DNA of 64,000 nucleotides from contig NZ_JAWHTD010000014.1 in NCBI RefSeq assembly GCF_032586235.1, forward strand, positions 26,287 through 90,286. Direction: 5' to 3'. This document shows positions 10,278 to 18,758 of the stretch, one piece after another. The stretch is from Aestuariicoccus sp032586235. Its GTDB lineage: Bacteria; Pseudomonadota; Alphaproteobacteria; Rhodobacterales; Rhodobacteraceae. How positions within the stretch are numbered: the stretch's first letter is position 1; every line of letters starts with the position of its first letter. The position numbers were made by a program, and so were the translations under genes. The notes beneath the pieces were generated by a model. The model did not search any database, was not told the DNA's origin, and saw only the letters and a list, made by a program, of their open reading frames with translations.

Positions 10278-10961
10278 TCAGGTGACCGTGACGGTCATCG
10301 CGCCAAGTCCCTCGACTTCTATCTCCATCACATCACCCTTGACGACCGGGCCCACGCCCGAGGGCGTGCCCGACAGAATCACATCGCCGGGGGCGAGGGT
10401 GAAATATTCCGACAGGTAGGAAATCATTTCGGGCACCTTCCAGATCATCTGGTTGAGGTCGCCCTCCTGCTTGATGTCGCCATTGACCTTGAGCGTCAGC
10501 CGCCCCTCATCCAGATGCCCGACCTCTTCGACCTTGTGCACCGGGCCGACCGGGGCCGAGGCCTCGAACGCCTTGCCGATCTCCCACGGGCGGCCCATCT
10601 TCTTGGCCACGCCCTGCAGGTCGCGCCGCGTCATGTCGAGCGACAGCGCATAGCCGTAGACATGGTCCAGCGCGCTGTCGAGCGGGATGTCGGTGCCGCC
10701 GGATTTCAGGAACACCGCGACCTCGGCCTCGTGATGCACGTCACTGGACTGGCGCGGGTAGGGGAATTCGCCCGTCGGGTTCAGATCGTCGGGGTTTTTC
10801 TGAAAGAAGAAGGGCGGTTCGCGGTCCGGGTCATGCCCCATCTCGACCGCATGGGCGGCGTAGTTGCGCCCGATGCAATAGACCCGGCGCACCGGAAATT
10901 CGCCGCCACCGGCGACCGGCACCGATACGGTCGGTGGAACGGGGATCACGAAATCGGACAT
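10278..10961 (-). CDS. Fumarylacetoacetate hydrolase family protein, fumarylpyruvate hydrolase-like
   Basis: A 227-residue FAH-fold enzyme. The ATG at 10961 follows AGGAGGGAG. The metal-binding pattern is visible: HHEAEVAVF (the E-x-E pair) and later Asp in SLDMTRRD, with the RNYAAHAVEMG start and GTPSGVGP near the C-terminus. This short form resembles fumarylpyruvate or acylpyruvate hydrolases that finish gentisate-type ring cleavage, and also oxaloacetate decarboxylases (FAHD1). It is divergent from a GntR/FCD regulator, with a palindrome between them. It may therefore belong to the catabolic region downstream of that regulator. The exact substrate is not determinable. Confidence 0.88.
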   Translation of the reverse strand: MSDFVIPVPPTVSVPVAGGGEFPVRRVYCIGRNYAAHAVEMGHDPDREPPFFFQKNPDDLNPTGEFPYPRQSSDVHHEAEVAVFLKSGGTDIPLDSALDHVYGYALSLDMTRRDLQGVAKKMGRPWEIGKAFEASAPVGPVHKVEEVGHLDEGRLTLKVNGDIKQEGDLNQMIWKVPEMISYLSEYFTLAPGDVILSGTPSGVGPVVKGDVMEIEVEGLGAMTVTVT

Positions 10962-11022
10962 TAAACTCTCCCTCCTGAGTGTTGATCCGGGGTGTTCTAC
11001 ACGGATCAATCCGATAAATCAA

Positions 11023-11043
11023 TCCAAACCAATTTGGTTTGTA
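11023..11043. promoter_or_regulatory. Palindromic operator candidate between FAH hydrolase and GntR genes
   Basis: CAAACCAATTTGGTTTG at 11025-11041 is a perfect inverted repeat around a central T, and one further pair (T11023/A11043) extends it beyond one mismatch. It lies in the 132-bp divergent region, where regulators of the GntR/FCD family normally bind their own promoter. A further CCAATTGG palindrome and CCAAT repeats overlap the first codons of the regulator (11098-11115). Confidence 0.65.
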
Positions 11044-11093
11044 TGCAAAAGAATACATTGATTATGGCGGAAACGCCGGTATGATCCGAACCA

Positions 11094-11813
11094 ATGAACC
11101 AATTGGATAACCAATATAGCGGCAACATCGCCGTCGAGCGGCCAGCGGACGACGTCGACATCGTCGAGCGTGTGCGCGGCTATATCGATCAGGGCGATTA
11201 CGGCCCGGGCGACCGCCTGCCGCCCGAACGGCAGCTCATCGGCGAGCTGGGCCTGCCGCGCGGGGCGCTGCGCCGCGCGCTGGATGCGCTTGAGCGTGAG
11301 GGCGTGATCTGGCGGCATGTGGGCAAGGGCACTTTCGTGTCGCGCGATTCGCTGGCCGACGCGGGCGATTGGGTGGCGGATCTGGGCCGCCAGCTGACGC
11401 CCTACCGGATGGTGCGCGCGCGCCTCACCATTGAGCCCGCCATTGCCCGCGAGGCGGCGATGAACGCCTCGGCCGAGGCGATGACCCGGATGCGCATCGC
11501 GCTCGAGCGCGCCAGCGCCGCCGCCAACTGGCAGGATTACGAAACGCAGGACGACAAGTTTCACCGCTCGATCGCCGAGGCCAGCGACAACCTGCTGCTG
11601 CTGGCGCTCTTCGATCAGCTCAACAAGGTGCGCCGCGCCGTGGCCTGGGGTGTGGTCACGCGCGACACGGTGCGCCCGCCGCAAGATCATTCGAGTTTTG
11701 CCGAACACGAGGCCATCGCCGACGCCATCGAGCGCCGCGATCCCGAGGCCGCCTATGCCGCCATGCGCGCGCATCTGCGGTCCGTGTCCTCGCGGTTGTT
11801 CGAGGAGGAGTAG
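11094..11813 (+). CDS. GntR-family (FadR/FCD) transcriptional regulator
   Basis: A 239-residue DNA-binding regulator. The N-terminal winged helix (about residues 20-82) shows the GntR pattern PGDRLPPERQLIGELGLPRG and then VGKGTFVS. The C-terminal part (about 100-230) is an all-helical FCD ligand domain with the expected Asp/His-containing segments (DDKFHRSIAEAS, HLRSVSS). FCD regulators usually bind a carboxylic acid metabolite and repress a divergent or downstream operon. Here the FAH hydrolase is divergent and the transport operon begins 86 bases downstream, so this is the probable local regulator of both. The ribosome site is weak. Confidence 0.88.
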   Translation: MNQLDNQYSGNIAVERPADDVDIVERVRGYIDQGDYGPGDRLPPERQLIGELGLPRGALRRALDALEREGVIWRHVGKGTFVSRDSLADAGDWVADLGRQLTPYRMVRARLTIEPAIAREAAMNASAEAMTRMRIALERASAAANWQDYETQDDKFHRSIAEASDNLLLLALFDQLNKVRRAVAWGVVTRDTVRPPQDHSSFAEHEAIADAIERRDPEAAYAAMRAHLRSVSSRLFEEE

Positions 11814-11899
11814 GGGGTTTCCGGGCAGATCGCGCGACAGGTTCCGTCAGAGCACCGCCGCGCAACCGACATTTGGACATGCACTAAGGGAGGAGCGAC

Positions 11900-12886
11900 A
11901 TGTCACTATCCAGAAGGATTATCCTGAAAGCTGCCGGCGCGGTTGCCGCGCTGGCGATGACGGCGGGCGGTGCGGTTGCGCAATCTGACCCGCTGCGCGT
12001 CGGCCTGGGCGACATCGCCAGCGTCGAGAGCCTCAACCTGCTCATCGCCATGGAGCGCGCCAAGGAACGCGGCGTCCCGATGGAGATGACCTTCTTCAAC
12101 TCCGAAGACGTGGCCGTGCAGGCCGTGCTGTCGGGCGAGGCGGATATCGGCGTGGGCGCGCCTTACGCGTTCATGGCCAATTCCAAGGCGCCGATCCGCA
12201 TGTTCTACCGCATGTCGACGCTGCTGTTCTTCCCGGTCGTCAACTCCGAGGTCTATTCGGGCTGGCAGGATCTGGACGGCGAGGAAATCACCGTGCACTC
12301 GCGCGGGTCGGGCACCGAGGCGCTGATGCGCCTGATGGAGCAGGTGCACGGCATCGAATATGCCGGCATCTCGTATGTTCCGGGCTCCGAAGTGCGCGCG
12401 GGCGCGATGCTGCAGGGCACGATCAACGCCTCGATCGTGGACGCGGCCAACTTCCGCCTGCTCAAGGAGCGGGGCGGCGACAAGTTCTTGCGCCTGCCGC
12501 TTGACGGGGTGAACGCCACCGACGAGGCGCTTTACGCACGCGCCGATGTGCTGGAAGGCCGGGCCGGCGACGTGCAGATCTTTGTCGAAGAGCTGCTGCG
12601 CACCTGGAAGGACATTGCCGACAATCCCGAGATCGTGGGTGAGCTGCGCGTGAAGTATGACCTGCTGCCGGACCTGCCCGACGAGGTGATCGCCGAGGCG
12701 GTGCCCTATTATGCCGAAGCGGTCGAAAACGGCATCTACCCGCTTGACGGGGGCAAGCCGGAGGATGCGCGCGACGACATCGCGTTCCTGTCGGCCGCCG
12801 GCCAGGTCGAGGGCAACCCCGACGACGTGAACCCGGCCGATTTCTGGGACTTCACCGCGCTCGAGGCGGCCAAGGCCGCGAACTGA
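11900..12886 (+). CDS. NMT1/TauA-type ABC transporter substrate-binding protein
   Basis: A 328-residue exported binding protein with a strong GGGAGGAGCG ribosome site. The N-terminus MSLSRRIILKAAGAVAALAM carries a twin-arginine and a hydrophobic core, so export may be through Tat; cleavage is near residue 28. The mature part begins DPLRVGLGDIASVESLNLL and contains AVLSGEADIGVGAPYAF, typical of the NMT1/SsuA/TauA group that binds sulfonates, nitrate, thiamine precursors or aromatic acids. The ligand is not identifiable. The permease, ATPase and second permease follow in the same direction, after a hairpin at 12900-12922. Confidence 0.85.
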   Translation: MSLSRRIILKAAGAVAALAMTAGGAVAQSDPLRVGLGDIASVESLNLLIAMERAKERGVPMEMTFFNSEDVAVQAVLSGEADIGVGAPYAFMANSKAPIRMFYRMSTLLFFPVVNSEVYSGWQDLDGEEITVHSRGSGTEALMRLMEQVHGIEYAGISYVPGSEVRAGAMLQGTINASIVDAANFRLLKERGGDKFLRLPLDGVNATDEALYARADVLEGRAGDVQIFVEELLRTWKDIADNPEIVGELRVKYDLLPDLPDEVIAEAVPYYAEAVENGIYPLDGGKPEDARDDIAFLSAAGQVEGNPDDVNPADFWDFTALEAAKAAN

Positions 12887-12899
12887 GACTGACAATGCC

Positions 12900-12922
12900 C
12901 GCCCCGGTGCAACGCCGGGGCG
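12900..12922 (+). promoter_or_regulatory. Intercistronic hairpin after the TauA-like gene
   Basis: CGCCCCGG (12900-12907) pairs with CCGGGGCG (12915-12922) around a seven-base loop, with no T-run after it. Its position 14 bases past the binding-protein stop fits an mRNA-stabilising or attenuating stem that raises binding protein over permease. Confidence 0.55.
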
Positions 12923-12952
12923 GCGCGTCATGATCTGCAAGGACACCAACAC

Positions 12953-13768
12953 ATGTCGAGCACGCAGACCGATCCGAACGCGATCGCCGGCCCCACGGGC
13001 CGGGCGTTCCAGATGCTGGGGGGCACGCCGCTCTTGTGGCGGCTGGCGTCGCTGGCGCTGTTCTGCGCGGCCTGGGAAATCGCCGGGCGCACGAATTTCA
13101 ACTGGGCCTTCCCGACCTTCTTCGAAACCATGGCCGCGCTGTGGGAGATGATCGCAGACGGCTCTATGGCCAAGGCCTATCTGCGCACACTGGAACCGCT
13201 GGTGATCGGGCTGGTCATCTCGCTTGGCGTCGGTGTCGGCGCGGGCGTGCTGATGGGGCTCAGGCGCGACGCGGAATGGGTCACGCTGCCGGTCTTCATC
13301 ACCATGCAGGCCGCACCCATGGCGGCGCTCATTCCGCTGATCACCTTCGTCTATGGCATCGGCTTGACGTCCAAGGTGCTGGCGGTCTGCATGCTGGCGA
13401 TGCCGGTCATCGCCATCAACAGCTACAAGGCCGTGCGCAACGTGCCGCCGTCGCTGATCGACATGAGCCACAGCTTCATGGGCAGCCAGAGCCAGCAGAT
13501 CACCAAGATCATCCTGCCCGCCGCCAGCCCGATGATGTTCGCCGGCACCCGCCTGGGCGTGGCCGAGGGCTTTTCCGGCGTCGTGCTGGCCGAGCTTCTG
13601 ATCACGCCGACGGGGATCGGCGATCTGATCACCTTCAACCGCTCGATCGCCAAGTTCGCACATATGTACGCGGCGATTTTCTCCATCGTGGCCTTTGCGG
13701 TGATCGCCGTGACGCTGCTGCACCGGTTGGAGACGACCATTTTCCGGCCCGAAAAACGAGGCACCTGA
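12953..13768 (+). CDS. ABC transporter permease, TauC/SsuC family (first)
   Basis: A 271-residue inner-membrane permease. It has about six hydrophobic segments and the cytoplasmic EAA-type loop in PSLIDMSHSFMGSQSQQITKIILPAASP (given here in part: ITKIILPAASP near residue 185). An AAGGA site precedes the ATG. The stop overlaps the ATPase start (TGATG). A second permease of the same family lies beyond the ATPase, so the channel is probably a heterodimer of the two. Confidence 0.88.
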   Translation: MSSTQTDPNAIAGPTGRAFQMLGGTPLLWRLASLALFCAAWEIAGRTNFNWAFPTFFETMAALWEMIADGSMAKAYLRTLEPLVIGLVISLGVGVGAGVLMGLRRDAEWVTLPVFITMQAAPMAALIPLITFVYGIGLTSKVLAVCMLAMPVIAINSYKAVRNVPPSLIDMSHSFMGSQSQQITKIILPAASPMMFAGTRLGVAEGFSGVVLAELLITPTGIGDLITFNRSIAKFAHMYAAIFSIVAFAVIAVTLLHRLETTIFRPEKRGT

Positions 13769-14568
13769 TGAACATGACAACTGCCATTCAAACCAGCGCC
13801 GAGACCGCCACCGACGCCGTCATCGAGGTGCGTGGCGTGCACAAGGTCTATGGCGGATCGGTCACCGCGCTGAAGGACATCAACCTGGATTTCAACCGCG
13901 GCGAGCTGACCTCGCTGCTGGGGCCCTCGGGCTGCGGCAAGACCACTCTGCTCAAGATCATCGCGGGGCTTCTGGAACCGACGAAAGGCGAGGTGGCGGT
14001 CAACGGACGCCCGGTGACGGGCCCGGGCCCCGAACGCGCCTTCGTCTTTCAGGATTTCGCGCTGATGCCCTGGGCCACGGTTCTGCGCAACGCCGCCTTC
14101 GGGCTGGAGCTGCAGGGCGTGCCGGTCAAGGAACGCGAGGACCGCGCGCGGCACTACGTGGCCGAGGTCGGCCTGGCCGGGTTCGAGGACAAATATCCGC
14201 ACGAGCTGTCGGGCGGGATGCGCCAGCGGGTCGGCCTGGCCCGTGCGCTGGCCGTCGATGCCGACGTTCTGCTGATGGACGAGCCGTTCTCGGCCGTCGA
14301 CGAACAGACCCGCCGCAAGTTCCAGGAGGATCTAATCCGCCTGCGCGAGATCGAGAAGAAGACCTTTATCCTGGTGACACACTCGATCGAAGAGGCGGTT
14401 TACCTCTCGGACCGGATCATCCTGCTGTCGCCGCGCCCCGGGCGGCTCAACCGCATCGTCACCCCCGAGATCGACCGTTCGGGCGATCCCGACCTGATCC
14501 GGCGCAATCCCGAATACCTCGACCTGATCGACGAGATCTGGGCCGGGCTCAAGGCCTACGTGGAGTAA
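13768..14568 (+). CDS. ABC transporter ATPase, TauB/SsuB family
   Basis: A 266-residue nucleotide-binding subunit. Walker A GPSGCGKTT is at about residues 52-60, the Q-loop VFQDFALMPW follows, the signature LSGGMRQR lies at about 145-152, Walker B VLLMDEPFSAVD at about 167-178 and the H-loop THS near 207. It has the short length of the TauB/SsuB group, without a regulatory C-terminal domain. The first ATG overlaps the preceding permease stop by one base; a second ATG two codons later is also possible. It sits between two permease genes. Confidence 0.9.
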   Translation: MNMTTAIQTSAETATDAVIEVRGVHKVYGGSVTALKDINLDFNRGELTSLLGPSGCGKTTLLKIIAGLLEPTKGEVAVNGRPVTGPGPERAFVFQDFALMPWATVLRNAAFGLELQGVPVKEREDRARHYVAEVGLAGFEDKYPHELSGGMRQRVGLARALAVDADVLLMDEPFSAVDEQTRRKFQEDLIRLREIEKKTFILVTHSIEEAVYLSDRIILLSPRPGRLNRIVTPEIDRSGDPDLIRRNPEYLDLIDEIWAGLKAYVE

Positions 14569-14575
14569 GACCGGC

Positions 14576-15328
14576 ATGGAGATCTATGGCTTCAAGGTGC
14601 CACGCATCACGGCGGTCCTGTTCTGGGCCGCACTGTGGGAGCTTATCGGGCAGTTCGAGCTCTTGCTGCTCTTCCCGCCGCTCAGCGAAGTGCTGATGGC
14701 GCTGCCGGACGTGCTGACCACGGCCAGCTTCATGGACGCCGCACGGCTGACGGTGACGGCCTATCTGGGCGGGCTGGCGCTGGCGGTGGTGATCGGCATC
14801 GGGCTGGGCATGCTGATGGGGCTGGTCAAGGCCGCCGACAACCTGCTGAATATGTGGGTGAACATCTTTCTGTCGGCGCCCTTGTCGGCGCTGGTGCCGG
14901 TGATCATGATCCTCTTCGGCATGGGCCTGCCCACAGTCGTCGTGACGGTCTTTATGTTCGCGGTCTGGATCATCGCGCTCGATACGCGGGCAGGGGTGCT
15001 GCACGTCTCACCCTCGCTGATCGAGATGTCGCGGTCCTTCGGCGCGTCGCGGTTCGAGCGGTTCAAGATCGTCCTGCTGTCGGCCCTGCCCGAGATCCTG
15101 GCGGGCATCCGTCTGGGCGTGATCCGGGGCGTCAAGGGCGTGGTGATCGGCCAGCTTCTGGTGTCGATCATCGGGGTCGGTGCGCTTTTCTCGCTTTATT
15201 CGCAGAACTTCCTGATGGCGCATTTCTGGGCGCTGATCCTGATCCTCTTCGCCTTTGCGCTGACGCTGGCGGATCTGATCGCGCGGCTGGAGCACCGGAT
15301 CGAGTATTACGCCGGGGCACGGGCATGA
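14576..15328 (+). CDS. ABC transporter permease, TauC/SsuC family (second)
   Basis: A 250-residue permease with about six membrane segments and an EAA-type loop around SLIEMSRSFGASRFERFKIV (near residues 147-166). It starts 8 bases after the ATPase gene and its stop overlaps the next start by four bases (ATGA). With the first permease it would complete a two-permease importer, an arrangement less common in the TauABC group, where one permease usually forms a homodimer. Confidence 0.87.
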   Translation: MEIYGFKVPRITAVLFWAALWELIGQFELLLLFPPLSEVLMALPDVLTTASFMDAARLTVTAYLGGLALAVVIGIGLGMLMGLVKAADNLLNMWVNIFLSAPLSALVPVIMILFGMGLPTVVVTVFMFAVWIIALDTRAGVLHVSPSLIEMSRSFGASRFERFKIVLLSALPEILAGIRLGVIRGVKGVVIGQLLVSIIGVGALFSLYSQNFLMAHFWALILILFAFALTLADLIARLEHRIEYYAGARA

Positions 15329-16302
15329 ATCTGACCCTCGCCACCTGGGACCATGACCGCGTCATGCCGCTGCATGACGGGCGGGTCACGGTGCCGGGGG
15401 TCACGTTCGAAAGCCACATCCTGCCCACCGGCAAGCTTTTCCCGCTGGCGGTGCAGGAGGCGAAGTTCGACATCACCGAGCTGTCGGTCAGCAGTTACGT
15501 TCTGCAGGTGTCGCGCGGCGACAGCGCCTATACCGCCATCCCGGCCTTCGTCAGCCGCGCGTTCCGCCACAGCGGGTTCTTCGCGCGCCAGGGATCCGAA
15601 ATCGAGACCCTGGCCGATCTGGCGGGCAAGCGCGTCGGCGTGCCGGAATACCAGATGACCGCCGCGCTCTGGATGCGGGGGCTGCTGGCGGACGAATACG
15701 GCGTCGATCCGGCGGGCATCCACTGGCGGACAGGCGCGCTGGATCAGGGCGTGCGGCACGAACGGCTGGCGCTGGAACTGCCCGAGGGCATGGTGGTCGA
15801 GCCCATCGCCGATGGCGAGACCCTGCAAGAGCTGCTTCTGGACGCTCGCATCGACGGGCTGCTGGCCCCGAACCCGCCCAAGACCTTTCTGGCGGGCGAT
15901 CCGCGCATCCGCCGGATCATCCCGGATTTCGGCGCGGCCGAACGCGCCTATCACGCCAAAACCGGCTATTTCCCGATCATGCACCTCATTGCCGTGCGCA
16001 AGTCACTGGTGGCACAAAACCCCGATCTGCCCGCCGCGCTGCTGTCCGCCTTCACCGAGGCGCGCGACATTGCCCTCAACCGCCTGCGCGAGGTCTGGCT
16101 GGGCTCGGCCAACCGGCTGTCGCTGCCCTGGCTCAACGAGGCGATGGAGGCGACGATTGGCAGCATGGGGACTGATTACTGGCCCTACGGGTTCGATGCC
16201 AACCGCGCCGAACTGGACACGATCTGCCGCTATTCGGTCGAGCAGTACCTGGCCGCCCGCCGGGTCGCACCCGAAGAGCTGTTCCCGGAGAGCGTGCGAT
16301 GA
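15325..16302 (+). CDS. Pht5-like protein: 4,5-dihydroxyphthalate decarboxylase / NMT1-fold binding protein family
   Basis: A 325-residue protein beginning MNLTLATWDHDRVMPLHDGR, with later FDITELSVSSYVLQVSRGD and LAGKRVGVPEYQMTAALW. This is the pattern of the family annotated as 4,5-dihydroxyphthalate decarboxylase (Pht5) and related periplasmic-binding-fold proteins. No signal peptide is visible, so it is cytoplasmic. It is coupled by ATGA overlaps to the permease before it and the TSUP gene after it. It could be a decarboxylase of an imported aromatic or heterocyclic acid, or an intracellular binding or regulatory protein of the transporter. The sequence does not decide between these. Confidence 0.7.
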   Translation: MNLTLATWDHDRVMPLHDGRVTVPGVTFESHILPTGKLFPLAVQEAKFDITELSVSSYVLQVSRGDSAYTAIPAFVSRAFRHSGFFARQGSEIETLADLAGKRVGVPEYQMTAALWMRGLLADEYGVDPAGIHWRTGALDQGVRHERLALELPEGMVVEPIADGETLQELLLDARIDGLLAPNPPKTFLAGDPRIRRIIPDFGAAERAYHAKTGYFPIMHLIAVRKSLVAQNPDLPAALLSAFTEARDIALNRLREVWLGSANRLSLPWLNEAMEATIGSMGTDYWPYGFDANRAELDTICRYSVEQYLAARRVAPEELFPESVR

Positions 16303-17060
16303 GCGCCGATCTCTTCCACGCCGGGCTGGGATGGCCCATCGCCGCGACGCTGGCGGCGGTCAGTTTCGCGTCGTCCTTCATCACGGTCGCCTTCGGCATC
16401 GGCGGCGGGGCAGTGATGCTGGCGGTTCTGGCCGTTCTGCTGCCCGCCGCGGCGATCATCCCGGTTCATGGGCTGGTGCAGGTGGGGTCGAACGCCGGGC
16501 GGCTGGCGATCATGACGCGCTATGTTCATGGCGCCGTCGTGCCCGCCTTTCTGATCGGCGCGCTGATCGGCGTGGGCCTGGGCGGCGCGACGGTGGTGCA
16601 GCTGCCCGCGGGTGCGATCCAGCTTGGCGTGGGTCTTTTCATCCTCTGGTCGGTCTTCTTCAGGCCGCCCGCGCTCATGCGCCGGTCGGCGGCGCTGACC
16701 GGCGTGATCTCCAGCTTTCTGACCATGTTCTTCGGCGGCACCGGCCCGTTCGTCGCGGCCTTCGTGCGCGGGCAAGAGCTTGACCGGATGTCCCATGTGG
16801 CCACCCACGCGGCGCTGATGACGATCCAGCATGTGCTGAAGGTCGCGGTCTTCGGCCTTTTGGGTTTCGTCTTTTCGCAATGGATCGGCTTTGTCGCGCT
16901 GCTGATCGCGGCGGGTTTTCTGGGCACGCTGGTGGGCCGGCAAGTGCTGGCCCGGATCGACGAGCGGCTCTTCGGCCTCGTTCTGCGGGGCGTTCTGACG
17001 CTTCTGGCGCTGCGGCTGATCTGGTCGGGCGGAACGGCGCTGGCCGTGCCGGGGGGATAA
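16299..17060 (+). CDS. TSUP family (TauE/SafE-like) membrane transporter
   Basis: A 253-residue polytopic membrane protein with about eight hydrophobic segments. It shows the TSUP features: an early FGIGGGAVMLAVLAVLLP segment and a second-half FFGGTGPFVAAFVRG. TSUP proteins move sulfite, sulfonates or organic acids, usually outward. It is coupled by ATGA to the Pht5-like gene and ends 98 bases before tctC. Its presence suggests export of a by-product, for example sulfite if the ABC ligand were a sulfonate. This is inference from family and context. Confidence 0.82.
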   Translation: MSADLFHAGLGWPIAATLAAVSFASSFITVAFGIGGGAVMLAVLAVLLPAAAIIPVHGLVQVGSNAGRLAIMTRYVHGAVVPAFLIGALIGVGLGGATVVQLPAGAIQLGVGLFILWSVFFRPPALMRRSAALTGVISSFLTMFFGGTGPFVAAFVRGQELDRMSHVATHAALMTIQHVLKVAVFGLLGFVFSQWIGFVALLIAAGFLGTLVGRQVLARIDERLFGLVLRGVLTLLALRLIWSGGTALAVPGG

Positions 17061-17158
17061 CGCAACAGAGCACAAGAACCGCGAGCGCGCCGCGTCCGGG
17101 CGCATCGCGGAACAAGGGCAAATCGGGCGCGATGGACATGACACCAAGGGAGGACACC

Positions 17159-18160
17159 ATGACCCGCAAGACTTTCATCACCCGCCGCACGCTGCTGAGC
17201 ACCGGGGCCGCCGCATCCGCGATGACGCTGGCCGCGCCCGGCATTCTGCGCGCCCAGAGTTTTCCGGAGCGCAACATCTCGGTCTATATCCCGACCCGCG
17301 AAGGCGGCGGCGCGGACCGCAACTTCCGCGCCTTCACCAGCGTCTGGAAGGAAAAGCTGGGCACCGATTTCGAACCGGGCTTCTATCCCGGCGCGTCGGG
17401 CCGCGTGGGCTATGAGATCTACATGGGCAAGGCCGAGCCCGATTGCTACAGCCTGATCTTCGGCAACATGGGCCCCGAGGTTCTGAACTGGGCCATGCAG
17501 GAGCCGACCTTCGACATTAACGATTATTTCTACTTCGGCCGCGTGGACGTCGATCCGAGCTGCCTCTTCGTCGGTGCCGAAAGCCCGTTCCAGACCATGG
17601 ACGCGATCATCGAAGAGGCGCAGAAGCGCACGATGACCGTGGGCACGAGCCGTATGGCGCACCCTGCGTCGATCGGGCTTCTGGCGCTGGGTGAAAAGAC
17701 CGGCGCCTCGTTCAACCTGATCCCGCTCTCGGGCGGCAAGAACACGGTCGCGGGCGCGGTGACAGGCGAGGTCGACTTCTCCGTTCTGACTTCGGGATCG
17801 GTGGTCGCGGCGGGCGACGCGGTGAAGACGCTGCTGGTCTTCGGCGAGAACCGCGTGGGTGAGCGGCTCGACAACGCGCCCGGCATCAACGAGGCCTTCG
17901 ACATGAACCTGCCCGAGATGCTGTCGGCCCGCGCCTTCGGCATCCACCGCGCCGCGGCCGAGCAATACCCGGACCGCTACGCGCGCCTGCAGGAAACCTT
18001 TGCGGCCTCCTTCGAGGATCCCGCCCTGCTCGAGGCCTATGTCGCCACCGGCGGCGCGCCGGAATACCTCAGCTATGGCGGCGTCGAGGAATGCGCGCAG
18101 TTCATGAAGGACATGCTCGAGCTTGGCGCCAAGTACAAGCCGCTGCTGACCGGCGCCTGA
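17159..18160 (+). CDS. tctC: Tripartite tricarboxylate transporter substrate-binding protein (TctC-like)
   Basis: A 333-residue periplasmic binding protein (Bug family) with a strong AAGGGAGG site. The N-terminus MTRKTFITRRTLLSTGAAAS has a twin-arginine and signal core, with cleavage after GILRAQ near residue 31. The mature start FPERNISVYIPTREGGGADRNFR corresponds to the Bug/TctC opening (usually 'P-x-P-G-G-x-x-D'). Ligands in this family are citrate, aromatic dicarboxylates, nicotinate and amino acids. TctB and TctA follow, after a hairpin. Confidence 0.87.
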   Translation: MTRKTFITRRTLLSTGAAASAMTLAAPGILRAQSFPERNISVYIPTREGGGADRNFRAFTSVWKEKLGTDFEPGFYPGASGRVGYEIYMGKAEPDCYSLIFGNMGPEVLNWAMQEPTFDINDYFYFGRVDVDPSCLFVGAESPFQTMDAIIEEAQKRTMTVGTSRMAHPASIGLLALGEKTGASFNLIPLSGGKNTVAGAVTGEVDFSVLTSGSVVAAGDAVKTLLVFGENRVGERLDNAPGINEAFDMNLPEMLSARAFGIHRAAAEQYPDRYARLQETFAASFEDPALLEAYVATGGAPEYLSYGGVEECAQFMKDMLELGAKYKPLLTGA

Positions 18161-18173
18161 TCCGGAACCACAA

Positions 18174-18199
18174 GGCGGCGCCCCCGGCGGGGCGCCGCC
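18174..18199 (+). promoter_or_regulatory. Intercistronic hairpin after tctC
   Basis: GGCGGCGCCCC (18174-18184) pairs perfectly with GGGGCGCCGCC (18189-18199) around CGGC, 14 bases past the tctC stop. TCTTTC follows, a poor T-run. The site matches the stems after the two other binding-protein genes in this window. Confidence 0.6.
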
Positions 18200-18245
18200 A
18201 TCTTTCGGCCCGCAAAAGGGCAATCCATCCGGCAGAGGAGCCACG

Positions 18246-18758
18246 ATGAAACACGATCCCGACCGGCCGACACGCCATCTGGGCGGCGAGCTTATCATCC
18301 CGGCGATGGCGGTCGTCTTCACGCTTTACTATTTCACCACGATCTGGAATTCGCCCTGGACGGCGCAGGTCAGCGCCTTCGCCATCGGCGGCGTTCTGCT
18401 CTTTCTCTGCGCTCTGTTCTTCGTGAAAGCGCTGAAGATGCTGTCGCAGGAGGAATGCTCGCTGACCTTCGGCAATCTCGTCACCTACGAGGATCTGCGG
18501 ACCGGACGGCTGGGGCTCTTCGTGACGACCGTCGGCTATTGCTGGTTCATCGATGAGCTGGGCTTCACCCTGACGACCTTTCTCTTTTTGTGGCTCAGCA
18601 TGCTGATCCTGGGCCGGTTCAAGCGCGCGGGCCTGGTGACGCTGGTGTCGGCGGCGATGTCGCTGGGCGGCTGGGCGGTGTTCATCTGGGCCTTTGACAC
18701 GCGCTTTCCGCGCGGCTGGTTCGAAGAGACGATGAAGACGGTGCTGGCCAATGGGTGA
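18246..18758 (+). CDS. tctB: Tripartite tricarboxylate transporter small membrane subunit (TctB-like)
   Basis: A 170-residue protein with four hydrophobic segments (about residues 15-35, 42-62, 95-115 and 130-155), the size and topology of TctB. It starts from an ATG after AGAGGAGCC. Its last eight bases overlap the start of tctA. TctB works with TctA in the inner membrane to form the symport channel. Sequence conservation in this subunit is low, so the call depends on topology and neighbours. Confidence 0.82.
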   Translation: MKHDPDRPTRHLGGELIIPAMAVVFTLYYFTTIWNSPWTAQVSAFAIGGVLLFLCALFFVKALKMLSQEECSLTFGNLVTYEDLRTGRLGLFVTTVGYCWFIDELGFTLTTFLFLWLSMLILGRFKRAGLVTLVSAAMSLGGWAVFIWAFDTRFPRGWFEETMKTVLANG

